From Dromaius novaehollandiae (Eukaryota; Chordata; Aves; Casuariiformes; Dromaiidae), in assembly GCF_036370855.1 (NCBI RefSeq), contig NC_088103.1:13393404-13457403 (forward strand): a stretch of DNA of 64,000 bases, in the 5' to 3' direction. The notes below the pieces were generated by a model that was not told the origin of the DNA, ran no database searches, and was given only the letters and a program-made list of their open reading frames with translations. The first letter of the stretch is position 1; each line of letters begins with the position of its first letter. Position numbers and translations under genes: made by a program. Below are positions 1 to 12,105 of this stretch, piece by piece.

Positions 1-3000
1 CTTCATGCTGTGCTGGCTTTGGTTTCTGAGTAGCCCCAATACTCACAGCCCGAGGCAGAATGCAGTACATTAACCTGAGGTTTGCTGTTGTTGGTTTTTT
101 TTTTTTTAAACAAGAACTTTTACTGAAAAGTTTTCCCCAAACACCTACATTTTATTTGAGCTGATGAATGGGAGGCAAAACAAAGTGAAAACAGACAGTA
201 AGAAGATTAAACAGCATCACTGAATACTATTTAAATTTCCTTTTTTGGACAGTAGCCTTTTATCAGGTCTGGGAAAGGATGCTTATACAAGGTTCAGAGA
301 CTTGACAACTAAGTATAATTACAATAATTTATTGTACCAGCTTGAGAAATACCAAGAATTGCCACTGTTGCCCTTTCAGTTACATGTGTATCCATTTTTG
401 CATGCATATCTTAGTCTGAGATATCAGAAGGCACTGCTCTTCCTGTAATTATACAGACAGGCTTGTTTGGCCTTTTGTTTTGTGAGCTGTGTTTGTCAAG
501 ATAGAAACAATGTCATATTTCATATTTTAATTTTAAAAAGAAGGTGCTGTATGAGGACAACACTGTGAGTAATGCTGGATAAATGAAAACTGTCTGTCCA
601 TAGCAGAGCTAGTACAAGTATATTCACTGAAACCATGGGATCTCAGGAATTCTGTTGTCATTTCACTCCTGTCATTTACGAGCCCTAAAGCAATGGGATA
701 TTCAGGTAGGTCTACCAAAATTAGGAACGGATTCCTTCTGCATGACTTTGTGTATTACAGATCTGGTATTTCCACAACCTGACTGGTGCTTCTGCTCAAG
801 CTAAAAAAATCCAGTTACAATAAAGCGCCAGTGAAATTGTTTCCTTCTCGTGCAGTTTCCAAGCCATTATCTTTACCCAGCCAAACCTCTCCTAATCTTA
901 CATAGAATATTTTTCTATTACATTTACAGAATGATTCACAGTGGTCATTATTTCAGTGTTTAGAATACTGTGTTTATAACAGCCTATAAAGATGACGTAA
1001 ACCTTGAGCAAAAGGTTAGCAATGCCCTCTGACGTTTTATTCAGCTGTTGCTCTGCTCACGACTCCCACTGAACTACGTGCACTCTTTTAGGTGTGGGCT
1101 TACCAAAGCCTTGTAGGGAAGAACTAAAACCTCTCAGCTCTCTGGCATGATTTGTTAGATTACAGCTTAAAACCATTTTAAGGGCTTCTGAGAAAGACTC
1201 TGAAAGTCCTGAGTGGCTAAATCACTGAGATTCTGATGTTCCTTGAGACAAAGAAGCAGACATAAGTCCAGCACAATCTTTGCCAAACAAAGATGCAGAA
1301 AACAGGAGTTCCACCTACCCTAATGCTTACAGAACCAAATGACAGGAGATAGGAATGGTAGCCAGAGGTTGGCACGGCTGGTGGGAGGCCACAGGCAGAG
1401 TCAGAGAACACTCAATGATGGGATGCCACTGTCTGAAGCCTATTCCTGTCCTACATCACAATAAAGGGCCAGAGCTATAACTCTGAGATGACAATCGTGG
1501 CAACAGGAGGGTAAAATATTGAAAGTATCTCAGCAAATTGCGATGTAATTAACTGTCAGCTTCCAGGCCTAGCTGGAAAGACCAGAGATATTTCTTCCCC
1601 TCACCTGCTCATTGTCTCTCCCATATGAACTCAGCTGCTGTCATCCCAGCTCAGCTAGCTGAACTGAGTACATGAACACTCCCTATTCCACCACAGTGCC
1701 TGTGCTCCCACATACTGCTCAAAAACAGGCATTAGGAGTTTCAGAAAGTTCAGGAAGTCCAGCTCCATGCTATACACACTGAGCATGCTGAAGAAGAGGA
1801 CAAATGCATGAAACATAGAACAGATCTTACATTACTTCTCTACAGAACAAAAACATCTCCCCAAATCTATTAACCTTTAAGAACTCAGATTATAACAGAA
1901 GACATGAGTCATCTGGGACTACTGTAGCCAGAATAACGTAACTGCAGTTCATCTACAATGACACAGCAATGAAAAGACTCACAACCATAAATATTTTTGT
2001 CACCACAATATCTTCTCTGAATGGTGAGCAATCTAATCATAGTCTTGACATAATGACTGCTCTCAGTCTGCCCTGTGATTCCGTTCAAGAAATACTGTCA
2101 GACAGCAATTATTTTTAACAGCAAATTCAATAAAAAGCTTTGGCATCCAGTCCTAGAAGCCTAGAACTTACACAGCTTCTGCTCATCTACTCCATGTCCA
2201 CTTCAGAGGGTAATATTACATGTGTTTGCTTACAGCTTCAATACTAGAATTTTGTACACACAAAAAAATTGCATGTTAAAAGTAGAAATGAATTTTTGTT
2301 TGCAAAATCAATAAATACAATAGAGCAAATTTGGTGAAAACAGAATAACCATTATGTAAAGACCATTAGCTTTCCATATTATTGCTTAACAGTTGTTTAA
2401 GGTTGAAATAAGCTAATCGTACTTTAAAAAGCAGATGAGTCACTATATAGTTACTGTTTCTGAATTAAACTTACATAGTCATACATATCCAAGGCATAGT
2501 TTTCATGAAACAAAAATATCCTAGACAGTAACTCTAGGGCAGTGAAAAAACAACTCCACAATTTGGAACTGTTTGGACATTTTTTGATAACTTACAGAAT
2601 ATACTCCATTAACTGACAGACAAATAAAGATCTCAAGGCTTAAACTTCCTTTACATACTCCTTGCTTTCCTCAATTTGCTAGAAAAAAAATTTAGCAAAC
2701 TTTGGGCATCTTGATATTGCCTTATAAAAATATCTTTAGCTTTTCCTTGTAATAAAGCAACAATTAGCCTGATATTTAAGGAGATTATTGGAAAGCCATC
2801 AAATTATATTACCTCTAAAATCCGTGAAAAGTTGGTGTGCCCATAAAGACGATACTTTTTACTATTTATATCTTGATCTGTCTTGCAAAAATAATTTTGT
2901 AGAAATCAGTGACTAATTGATATAATGAAGTCTTTTAGTGTTATCTGTAAGCACTACTCACACTATACAGTTTCCTATTTCATCTCCCTGATCCAAAGTC

Positions 3001-5290
3001 TTTTGTAGAGATGGACAGTTTATGCAGCAGCTGATGGACAGAACGAACAGCCATATTTTCTTTGTTGGTTTCTAAAGGCAATTTACACTGCTTTTGAAAA
3101 ACTCATCAGACCCTATCTGGCCTAGCCATATGTTCCCATGTTTTAAGTCTTCGTGATTTTTCTCCAGCTTCAAGTGAATTGTCAGTCACAGTCCTCAGGA
3201 AATACCACCTTCGCTGGCACGAGCAAGTAAGTGAATGGACTACTCTCAACCTAGCTATGTTTCCTCCAGGGTAGCATTGAGAAGCTTGCTAATGCTAGAA
3301 CCAATCTGAGATTGAAGATGGGAGTTCAATTTCCAGAACTGTCAATCAAGCACCTTTCACACACACAATTCATTCTGAAGTGCTAAAGGAAATACATGAA
3401 ATAGAAGTAAGTCATTCAGTGTCCACAAAAAGCAGCTGACTTAAAGCAAAGCATATGACCTGTTATGTGGGTTGATTTTTATCTTACATGAGGTTCACTT
3501 AGCAGAGCCAGAAATGTTAGCCAATACAAGGTTTGAGGCCATCTTTAGAACAGATGCAGATGATAACCTTGTGAGCTCAGCTGTCTGCTCAAATTGCCTT
3601 GCTAATGATAGTTAGGGACATGTTCCTAGCACAAGTTACAGGAATTTAAACAAGGTTTGTTTGTACTAAATGAAATTGCACAACTACACACTTCTGCACA
3701 CAAATGCTGTGGAAGCACTGTGGAAGCTTCCTCACCAGGGCTCTAAACATGAGTTACCAGAGCTCTGAATAAACTCTTTCCAAACAAAGTAATCCTTCCA
3801 TTACTGGGGAGCAACAATGACTCATCTTTCTTTTTTCTTTGATGCAACACATCCAACCAAAGTCATTTTCAGGATTTATCCAAAATCTTAAAATTCAGCC
3901 AAGTTGTTAACACTTTTCTTTCCCTTAATGAGGGGCTCACAACACCAGGTTTCATTTATTTTTAAGACCCAGCTTCTGGAATCCTGTGATTATCCTCCCA
4001 CATTTCTCTTATAAAGTTAAAGCACAGGATATGCCAGTGCTTGGCAATTCTTTAAAGCAACAACATATGTGCTGAAAGCAGTCTAGTGGAGGCAGCAAGG
4101 AATTTCACACAGGCTCCTTTACCCTGCTGCACAGCAGGCATGTTGGTGTAGCATGCAGGCAGGCAGGTACACATGTTCCTGGCCTTCCTGACTCCACAGG
4201 AAAGACTGAGCCCATGAAATATAAAGGATCAAAACAGAAAGCACACCCAGTGAACCCCATTCCTGTTCTGAATTTCATGATTTGGAGGCTGGATTCACTA
4301 CCTCTGAAGAGAAGGATGGCTGACATGGTACAACAGAAGTTCCTCTCCTCTGCCATTCAAACAGGTGAGCATTTTGACAGCAAGTGGAGCCTGCCTCTAC
4401 TTGTAATACTGCCAGCTCTCTGCTGTCTGTAGGCCCTGTATCACGTTTTTAGCCTAGAAGAGTTGTGTTGTTAGTAACACTCCATAATCAACCTGAAAAG
4501 TCACTGCGAAGCATTAGCAACCGTAGACAGGTTGACTGCACAGCCTCCACAGTCCTCCAAATTCCTCCTGATCCCACAAACAGAAAGACCCAGGACTGAA
4601 CATCAAGTCCAAGACACCAAATAGGGAGATAGGCTTACTTTAATACTGGGCTATTGGGCCATTTCCTGAACTTTATCTAAGCGTTTCAACAATATGCTCT
4701 ACAACGCTCCTAAATACTCCACAGAGCTAGATTGCTTATGACTTCCCACTATTGTTCCCTTCAAAGAGTTCTGTCGGCGTATTACTGACAGAGATGCCAG
4801 ATACCATGAGGAGAGTGTAAATGGGAAGCATTTTAGAAGGCAAACAGACTTAGCATTGTTTTTAGCTACAACACAGCAGTAAAATTCTTTGAGGGAGAAA
4901 CTGAGGTGAAGAGCACAGTGAAGTTTATTCAGCAGACGAGAAGAGAAAAATACGTGCCCTGAACCTGCAATTAGGTTCAATACTTCCTCTTTTCTCTGCT
5001 TATGTAGAGCGCAGGTTTCCTTGTTAGTCATATTCAAGAGGGGGGGAGGAAATTTCGCTTTTAGAGAGTATCTAGAAGTTTCAACTGTTTTATGGCAAGT
5101 GAATTTTGAAGGTAAGTGTAATTTAACCTGGCTACCTTGAATAACAGAAGTTTATGCCTCGGTACACGCTAGCCACCACAGCGTATACACAGGTCAATTA
5201 ATAGCCTGTATGGCAGCTGCTCACCGCTGAGCCCAGGTCACCCATCAGCGCTACCTACAGCAGCAGGCTTGCAGTCAGCGCACACCTGCC
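1..5290. other. 5' flanking sequence, no gene recognised
   Basis: This is AT-rich, CpG-poor sequence upstream of the first CpG island. The only open frames are short (about 60 to 110 codons), lack recognisable domains and have no convincing splice-site-bounded exon structure. In mammals the neighbour upstream of RHOBTB1 is CDK1 in the opposite orientation; I looked for its glycine-rich-loop exon on the minus strand and did not see it. The stretch may hold distal regulatory elements, but nothing in it can be named from sequence alone. Confidence 0.6.
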
Positions 5291-5884
5291 CTGCCACGCA
5301 GCCATGTCCGAAGTCTGCCTTTCTTTATGGCGCCAATTCTCCAAGCACCCGCACAAGCCTCCACGTTAAAGGATAAAAAAACAAAAAACAGTGTGCAGGC
5401 ATTGAGAAGGTGCAACAGCCCAATGCGCTGGCAGACAATGCTACCAGTGCCGGGGCTGTGCTCCTGGCCGTGGCCAGCTCACCCGGGGCAGCCCGCCCTG
5501 ACCCACCGGGCAATACCCCCGCCGCTACCTGACGGTCCTCCAAGCCCGGCTCTGCCCGGCCCGAGGGCCTGCTCCCCTCACACGGCGACGGGCCGGCTCA
5601 CAGCGCGCAGGATTTCCTGCCTCGGAAGCGCCTCAATTCATGGAAGTGATTTTTCCCGAGGGCAGGAAGCGCCGCACGCCGCTGCCCAAGGCCTGAGGGG
5701 GCAGGTGACCCCGCGGGGGCCGCGGCTACACCCGCGCCGGGGCCGTCGCGCCTCACCTGGGCTGAGGGAGGCGGGCGGCACCACAGGACGCCGCCTCGCC
5801 CCTCCCCCCCAGCCCCGCCGCAGCGCGCCGCGCGCGCCGACAACGGCCGTAACGGCTGCAACGGCACCGCGTGCCCCGCGCGCC

Positions 5885-5893
5885 CACGTGACG
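5885..5893 (+). promoter_or_regulatory. E-box fused to an ATF/CRE half site
   Basis: The bases read CACGTGACG, a palindromic E-box (5885-5890) overlapping a TGACG half site (5889-5893). Such composites are bound by USF, MYC/MAX, TFE/MITF or ATF proteins in known promoters. Its place about 140 bp before the probable exon 1 donor fits a proximal promoter site. Occupancy is inference only. Confidence 0.45.
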
Positions 5894-5944
5894 CCCCGCC
5901 GCAGTGCCCCCTCCCCCCGCAGGGGGCTGGTTGGCTGGGCCGCG

Positions 5945-6035
5945 CCGCTGAGGAGGCGGGTCGCGCCGGGCACAGCCGAGCCTGAGGCGGCGGCGGCGGC
6001 TGGCGCTTCCCCCGCGGGTCCCGCTCCGCGCTCAG
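5945..6035 (+). other. RHOBTB1: probable non-coding exon 1 of RHOBTB1
   Basis: The 3' edge is defined by a consensus donor, CAG then GTGAGG, with GT at 6036. The 5' edge is only approximate because a CpG-island promoter has no fixed start; I placed it just downstream of a GGCGGG box. The segment includes a short GGC-triplet run near 5990-6000. Splicing to exon 2 at 11266 would give a standard 5' UTR. A long open frame runs through this region on the + strand, but it reads through the donor, is proline/arginine/alanine-rich and is an effect of base composition. Confidence 0.55.
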
Positions 6036-9000
6036 GTGAGGTGCGGCCACCCGGCCGCGCTGCCGCGGGGCGGGCGGGGAAGGGGAAGGGGAAGGGAGGA
6101 CGGCGGCGGCGACCGCAGGCACTGCCCGGGGGTGCCCGGAGCGCCCGTCGGCGTGGGCGCCTCGGCAAGGAGCGGGGCGCCCTGAGGGGGCGGCGGGGGG
6201 GAGCCCGCGTCTGCCCGGCCGGACCCGTGTCCCGTCCCCGGTGAGGCTGAAAGCGCTGACGCCGCCTCTGGGCGTGCGGGCGGTCCCGCCGCGAAGCTTC
6301 TGAGGCGGCGAGTGTTTTTAATTCCTCCCGTTCACGCGGTTTAAAGCGGTGCTTTGAGGTATTTGGCGGTAGCTTCTGATGTGGTTTTTATTTGCTCGTG
6401 AAGAGGGCTCTTCGCGTGCTGTGCTCTGGCTGCTCCGTCGTTTCGAAAACTTGATAGGCAAAACAAAAACCCACTCGCATTTCTCTTTCTGGGTATTGAT
6501 CTGGTGCATTCGTCATAAAAATTAAAATTTCCTCTCGTATAGTTTCTCTGGGCACTTTCTGAATGCACTTTGTTTGAAAAGCAATTTACTGAATTAACGT
6601 AGCATGCACAAAGATAACTTGAGTTGACTCACTAGCAAAGTAGCATCCATTGCAGGAGCAAAAATGGAATTTTCCTGCCCTTGGGTTTCTTTTTTATCTT
6701 AAATTATTAATGGGTCTCTGCATTATGTGAATGAAATTTGCAATTGGTACACAATGCAAATGCATGTAGACAACCAGATGCAAGAGGTTAAGAAGGAGGA
6801 CATGTCTCCAAAAAGCCTGACAGAAGGATGAAGGTAGAGAACCCCTTCTGTTCCTTATAGTTGTTGATGAGCTCTGGGGAGAAGCAGTGAGGTAAACCCT
6901 GCCCTTTTGCAATTATCAGAAAAGAGGAATGAGAAAAGGCAAAACTTTTTCCTGCTCTGGGAGCATGGGAAGTTAGAGCTTCAGCACGTAAAGTTTTGCG
7001 TAGCAGCTGTTTAACTGACTCGTTGTGGGTACTCTCCTGAGGTAGTGTGTTAACGGAAATCATAGTAACCCGTCTTTTACAACCTGGTTGTCAGCTCCTC
7101 ACCAAGCATTGTATCTTGTATTCGCACATCACATGTGATCGGTTACTTTTATCTGTGTAATCGAAATGGAAAAAAAATCCTAGATCTCAAAGGGAGACAT
7201 CTGGTGAATACAACTCCTTTGAAACTGAAGCAGGAAAGGTGAAACACTTGTGTTTAGCACAGGTTGGGGAACATTAAGGGTTTGAGAATTTGTTCAGAGG
7301 AAGTGCTGGCTTAGGTGTCAGTGGGAAATAAAATTTCTACTGTCTGTTCAACCACGTACAGCAAGTGAGGTGTGTCGTAGTACCGATTATGGTAACAGGG
7401 GTGTAAGGTTCTGTTCTTTGTTTTACTTCTTCCAATATTTGAACTTTTAAAGGCAAAGGCTTAAGTAAGACCATATTAAACAAAAGAGAACTATCATGTT
7501 TATAAGCAGTCACTTTTCTTCCACATAAACCCTTGAAGCTTGGTGAAGAGATTTAGAGCGGACATACTGAAAACATGTAATGTTACAGAAACTGTAAATC
7601 AATATGTAGAGACGACAGGCTACTCTGTGTAGAAGGAAGCTCTTAAATACATCGGGAGTGTAAAATTCTGCAATATTGTTAGTTTGGTAATAATCCTTAC
7701 AAAAAAGAGGCAGGAGGAGAAAAGTAGACTGCATCAACACAGGCTATCAGATAACTCAAAGGTGAACTTGAAGTAGGTTTGAGGAGAAAATCAGGCTGTT
7801 TTTCATGAGTTTTCTCTACTGTCATTGCATTAGAGGAATAACTTGTCCGCAGCAGAAGAGGCTCCTGGGCCAGGTCGCACGTCCTGGATTATGTATTGAT
7901 CCTGAGGAGCCATCCAGAAAGGCCGGCATTTCCCATGGTCTCATCTGTGTTCCTTCTGGGCCTCCTTTCCGTTGCAATTATATCACCTGCCCCCTCTTCT
8001 CCCCAGCTAAAGCGAGTTCCCCCCTCTGGAGAGGTAGACCATATAAACTGTCCCTCATTGAGTTACTCTTTGCTGCAGCTGTCTTCAGTTTTCTTAATCT
8101 CTCTGTGGTCTGCAGGCAGCACCACAGTACACATGCTCAGGACAGCTGTCACAGACATGCTGTAAATCCAGTGTATTTCTGAAGCCCTCAACCTGTTGTA
8201 CATGAGTGTTAGTTCAGGTGGCAGCCTGTTTCCTGCCTGGGCGAGGAGCGTGTGGCGGAGGGAGGGCACTGTGCTGCTGCTGCCGGAACTGGTGCTCTCC
8301 AGGGCAGGCATGCAGGATAGGAGTTGCATAAAGCCAGCTCTCTTTCCAGCTCAGGATTCAGGTAAGGGAGTTGCATGCTGGGTTTAGTTGCTGTGTTCTC
8401 CAGAGTACAGACTTGTCATCACAGAAATAGAAGATCTGCCACTTTTACTGTGGTAGGGGAAATCTTTGTAAGTTGGAGTTGTAATCAGGTAACGCAATGC
8501 TAATTAAGATTAAAACTTTTCTTTTACAGTCCAAACTATCTTCAAAAGCAGAAAATGGAAGTAAGATGAGGAGGGATCCTTTCCTATGAGAGAATCCTTT
8601 TCTATGAAGTTGAACTTTTAGGCTTATGCTTTAGTAATGATGAAAATCAGGTTTAACTACATTTCTGTCTGTTTATACTCTTTTAAACAATGGCGTTGAC
8701 TTTACAGCATAACAATTAAAAATCTCTGCAAGCGGGAGAGTCTGAATATGGCCTTTAACAGGACAATAATGTAAATAATTAATGACTTCTGAGCAAGAAT
8801 CGTGAATGAGCTAGTGGAAGGACTTTGCATATCTGCTTGAGAATGAGAAGGATCTTAATGTATCCATGGAGGCCATGTCTGTGGATTTTGATGAGGGCAA
8901 AGCCAAGAAAAGCTGGTTGAAATGGATGAGATCAGATAAATCAGATCTCTTTTTAAAAAGGCATATTCTGAAAGAAGCTGCAAATGATTTCTAATCTGGC

Positions 9001-11265
9001 ATCAGTACTGAGGAAACAAAATTTATGAGTGGTATAGTATCACATAAATAGGTATTTAAATAGTTTGAGATTCCTGTGTGTGGTAAATACCACTATTTCA
9101 TTCATTGTTTTGGGTTTTGTTTCATTGTGGGATAGTCTGTGATTTATAGGGCTCACAAAGGGAGCTGCTTCTGGAGGCTTGAAGGGCATGTTTTGGAGAA
9201 AGATAGGGTGAAGGCAATAGACAACATAAGATTCTCAACAACTGAAGTTGCGTGAGACACGGTAGTTAAAGGAGAGGGATACAGTCCTTGCCACTTAAAT
9301 GCCTAGGGCTAAGTGGCAAAGGCGTTTGGTCAAGAGGGAGGCAGAAGAAGAGAGGTACTTTTGGAGGGATATAAAATTCACATGTAGAAAATCAGTGAAG
9401 ATATTAAATGCAAGTCAAATGTACACTTCATATTTGCCGTTGCAGGTGAGAACAAGCTTTCGTTGTGTTGGGAAAGAGGTAAAAGAGCGTATTGGTAGGT
9501 TGTAATTAAAGTGCAAGAATGGCAGAACCACGTAGGTTGGAAGTGATTGCCAGAGGTCATCTACTTCAACTGCTCAAAGCAGGCACATTTAGAGGAAATT
9601 GCTCAGGGCCTTGTCCTGTCAGGATTTGAATATCTCCAAGGATGGAGATCTTAAAACCTCTCTGGGCCTGGGTTCCAGAGTTTGACCACCACACTCAAAC
9701 AAAAAAAAAGAATTTCCTTTTTTTCCCACCTTGTGCCTGTTGTCTCTTGTCCTTCTGCTGTGCATCTCTGAAAAAGTGTAGTTCCATCTTCCCTATACCT
9801 TAACATTAGGTAGTTGTAGACAGCAATAAGATCTCTTCACAGCCTTCTTTTTTAAGGCTGAACAAACCCAGCTCTCTGTTTCTCTTCATATATCCCATGC
9901 TCCAGTCCCCTGACCAGCTTGGTGGCCCTCCACTGGCCTTGCTCCAGTATGTCAATATCTTTCTTGCATTGGGAAGCCCTAAACTGGAGCCCATACTCTG
10001 AATGCAGTCTCAGAAGTGCCAAATAGAGGGGAATGATCACTTTCCTCAAAATGCTGGCTACACACTTGCTAGTACACCCCAGTATGCAGCTGACTTTTTT
10101 GCTGCACTGCTGACTCATGTTTCTTTTTCTCCAGAAATCCCAGGTCTTTCCCTGCAAAGCTGCTTTCTAGCCAGGTGATCCCCAGCTCTTACATGAGGTT
10201 ATTCCATCCCAGGTGCAGGACATTTGAAAAGCAAAGATGTGATATTCTGTATGGTTGTCTACATAAAAGCATCTGGAGAGACAATGAGGGATATCTCTAG
10301 CTCTAGTGTGAATTTTAGAGGGTTGCATAGTCCACAAAGGTGGCATGAGGTGTTACCTCATTTTCTGCATTCACCCCCACTGTCAGTTTGAGGCTGGGGA
10401 AGTTTGTCTACAGCAGGCAGGGACTTCTGTGATAAACTGACTGAGTCCTAAATTCTGCTCTGAAATGTTGCTGTTCAGAAAGGGGAAATGCCTAGAAAAA
10501 TGTAGCAGGCCATTAGTCTCTTCAGCTGAAGAATCCACCTTTCACTTCTGCTTTTCAGACTAGCCTGAAACCTCTGAATACTACTTGGATCATTGAGCAG
10601 CCAAGGCAGCATCAGAGGTGAAATCAACTTTGCTCCCACCTTAGGTTGTTGGAAAACCTTAACCTTACTCCTGGATGAGACCCAAGCCACAATAATGCAA
10701 ACATTTACCAAACCCAACACAGCACTTCTATAATTCATTTCATTTGGGGCTAAAGGTGGAAGCAACACAAGTCCCAAATTATGTGTCATCAGGCTGTCAG
10801 CTCATACTTTAGACAGTCTTGTTGCCTGTTAGAAGGTGGGCAAAAAACCCTCCTTAGAGGCCGTTAGCTAACCTATGAAGAACTAGTTCACTGTGATGCA
10901 GTAGTGTTTAGTTGTGACAGGTAGGGTTATTTTTATATCTATATTCAGAGGAACATTATTCAAAAAAACAAGGTTTCTTTGACAGAGCTGTATCAATTTC
11001 CAGTTATGCTCAAAAGCCCATTTATGTACCCATGACTTCTTCAGTGCATTGGAGTCAGAGGTTTGTATTTTAGTGCAGATATGTGTTTACCAGTATTTTA
11101 ATATGTTTGAAAGACTCTTTTGTTGACTGTTTTTGTTGCAGGCCTGTTTTACCATATAAATAGACTACAAGAGATGTCTTTGATATTGCATGTGATTATA
11201 CTTTTAGACAGAAAATAGCAGAAATTACTCTTTTTTTTTCTCTCTCTCTCCTTCCCCCTTTCCAG
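6036..11265 (+). other. RHOBTB1: intron 1 (5' UTR intron)
   Basis: The intron starts with GTGAGG and ends in a long polypyrimidine tract and TTCCAG just before 11266. It contains a CR1 LINE fragment at 9516-10231 and a possible alternative exon donor, CAG then GTAAGG, after 8361. Otherwise I see AT-rich intronic sequence with no coding exon. Confidence 0.6.
9516..10231 (-). mobile_element. CR1 LINE, 3' end with ORF2 remnant
   Basis: Read on the minus strand, this is the end of a chicken repeat 1 (CR1) non-LTR retrotransposon. Minus-strand translation shows the C-terminal part of the CR1 reverse-transcriptase protein: a QCSKKVSCILGC-type stretch, then IIPLYLALLRLHSEYGLQF, then RATKLVRGLEH. 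A frame change then leads into RELGLFSLKKEGCEE (about 9830-10150). The conserved 3' UTR follows down to about 9516 and ends without a clear terminal octamer repeat. The copy is 5'-truncated, frameshifted and inactive. It sits in intron 1, antisense to RHOBTB1. Family identity is confident; exact ends are approximate. Confidence 0.9.
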
Positions 11266-11362
11266 GAGAACCACAGTAAGGGAGGACATAAAACATCTTT
11301 AACGGAATTTTGCTTTTGATCAAGCTGGTAAAATGGATACAAACATTATTTTCTCCTGTGAG
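11266..11362 (+). other. RHOBTB1: non-coding exon 2 of RHOBTB1 with upstream ATG
   Basis: A 97-bp exon is bounded by a textbook acceptor (long C/T tract ending TTCCAG at 11265) and a strong donor, GAG then GTAAGT, with GT at 11363. The exon has stops in all relevant frames before its last ATG at 11333, so it cannot extend the RHOBTB1 protein. That ATG has a strong context (A at -3, G at +4) and stays open to the donor. The exon is assigned to RHOBTB1 because of orientation, spacing and phase-independent 5' UTR use; a transcript would be needed to prove it. Confidence 0.75.
11333..11362 (+). promoter_or_regulatory. upstream ORF, first ten codons (continues in exon 3)
   Basis: From the ATG at 11333 ten codons run exactly to the donor. 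If exon 2 joins exon 3 at 36507, six more codons follow and a TGA lies at 36525-36527. The peptide would be MDTNIIFSCEFLINGH. It overlaps the RHOBTB1 ATG (36517) in another frame. Overlapping upstream frames with strong start context usually lower translation of the main frame, so this could be a repressive element. The open frame is seen; the join and its effect are inferred. Confidence 0.5.
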
Positions 11363-12012
11363 GTAAGTATTTCCAGGGAGAAAGGAAAAAAAAATGCAGC
11401 TCATTTAACTTAAGGTTGGCTGTCACCACTGCTATTCAGTCTAGTAGTTTTTGTTCAGGTATTTTAAAGTTATAGCATCTCTGACTTGGGGTACTTTATA
11501 CTGAAGAATTTATCTGGGAAGTCCTGTAATTAATCACTTACAGGATTAGTCAGCTTTGTTATGATATTCCAGTAGATAAAAACAATTGTATAAATGATCT
11601 GTGTTATTGTGGAGTTCGGGTAATGGGTGGCTTCTGCACATAGTAGCTTTTGACCCGATGTCAAGGATTTTTTCAAAGCATCAAAGAAACGGAAGCTGCT
11701 AAGTATAATTTTCAAGAGTGAATGCTTATTCAGAGTAATTGCAGATGGAGGAAACAAGTGGGTTCCTGGGGTGAAGACAGGGTTTGTACCACAAATATGC
11801 AACTTCTTTATGCAACCAGGCATCCCTCTCTGTTCCTGTTCTGAGCAGTCTATGTAGAAGGTGGGGCTGTTTCCAGTCTGAATTACAGGTACGTATTAAT
11901 AATGCTTTTGCCAAATCTCATACCCAGCTTTGAAACATTTATGTACTGAGCCAGATTTTGGCTGGTTCATACCTTAAGAGTTGGTAAGTGAAATACATCT
12001 CCCTAATTTAAG

Positions 12013-12105
12013 GATCATAAGAAAATTCAGGTTGTAAGGAACCTCAGGAGATCGTGTAGTCCAACCCCCTGCTAAAATTTTACAGTAGACAATGAAATAA
12101 GGTCA
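12013..12105 (-). mobile_element. CR1 LINE 3' UTR fragment
   Basis: The stretch matches the conserved CR1 3' UTR core: a GGTTGTAAGGAACCTCAGGA-like section followed by a GTAGTCCAACCCCCTGCT section, in antisense orientation to RHOBTB1. The copy is short, diverged and has lost its terminal repeat. Identity rests on the GTCCAACCCCCTGCT core typical of avian CR1. Confidence 0.75.

Larger units (their letters stand above)
5290..6310 (+). promoter_or_regulatory. RHOBTB1: CpG-island promoter of RHOBTB1
   Basis: The sequence switches abruptly from AT-rich to very G+C-rich with dense CpG dinucleotides, then back again after about 6310. GC-box-type stretches (for example around 5950), an E-box at 5885 and a purine-rich GGGGAA repeat near 6075-6100 are visible. 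No TATA box precedes the putative exon, which fits a dispersed-start housekeeping promoter. It lies 5 kb upstream of a well-formed non-coding exon and about 30 kb upstream of the RHOBTB1 start codon. Direction is inferred from the + strand donor at 6036 and the gene downstream; divergent transcription is possible. Confidence 0.8.

Noticed and set aside
1..5290. Possible divergent CDK1 gene upstream, as in mammals
   Set aside because: No kinase exon motif (glycine-rich loop, HRDLKPQN, DFG) was found on either strand, so CDK1, if still the neighbour, lies outside the window.
5327..6244. 305-codon + strand open frame and two 170-codon minus-strand frames in the first CpG island
   Set aside because: Composition is dominated by Pro, Arg, Ala and Gly, as expected when stop codons are scarce in G+C-rich DNA. 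Several overlapping frames are open at once on both strands, and the + frame reads through a good splice donor.
7805..8182. 125-codon + strand frame in intron 1
   Set aside because: No domain recognised, two shifted frames open over the same bases, and no acceptor/donor pair that would make it an exon.
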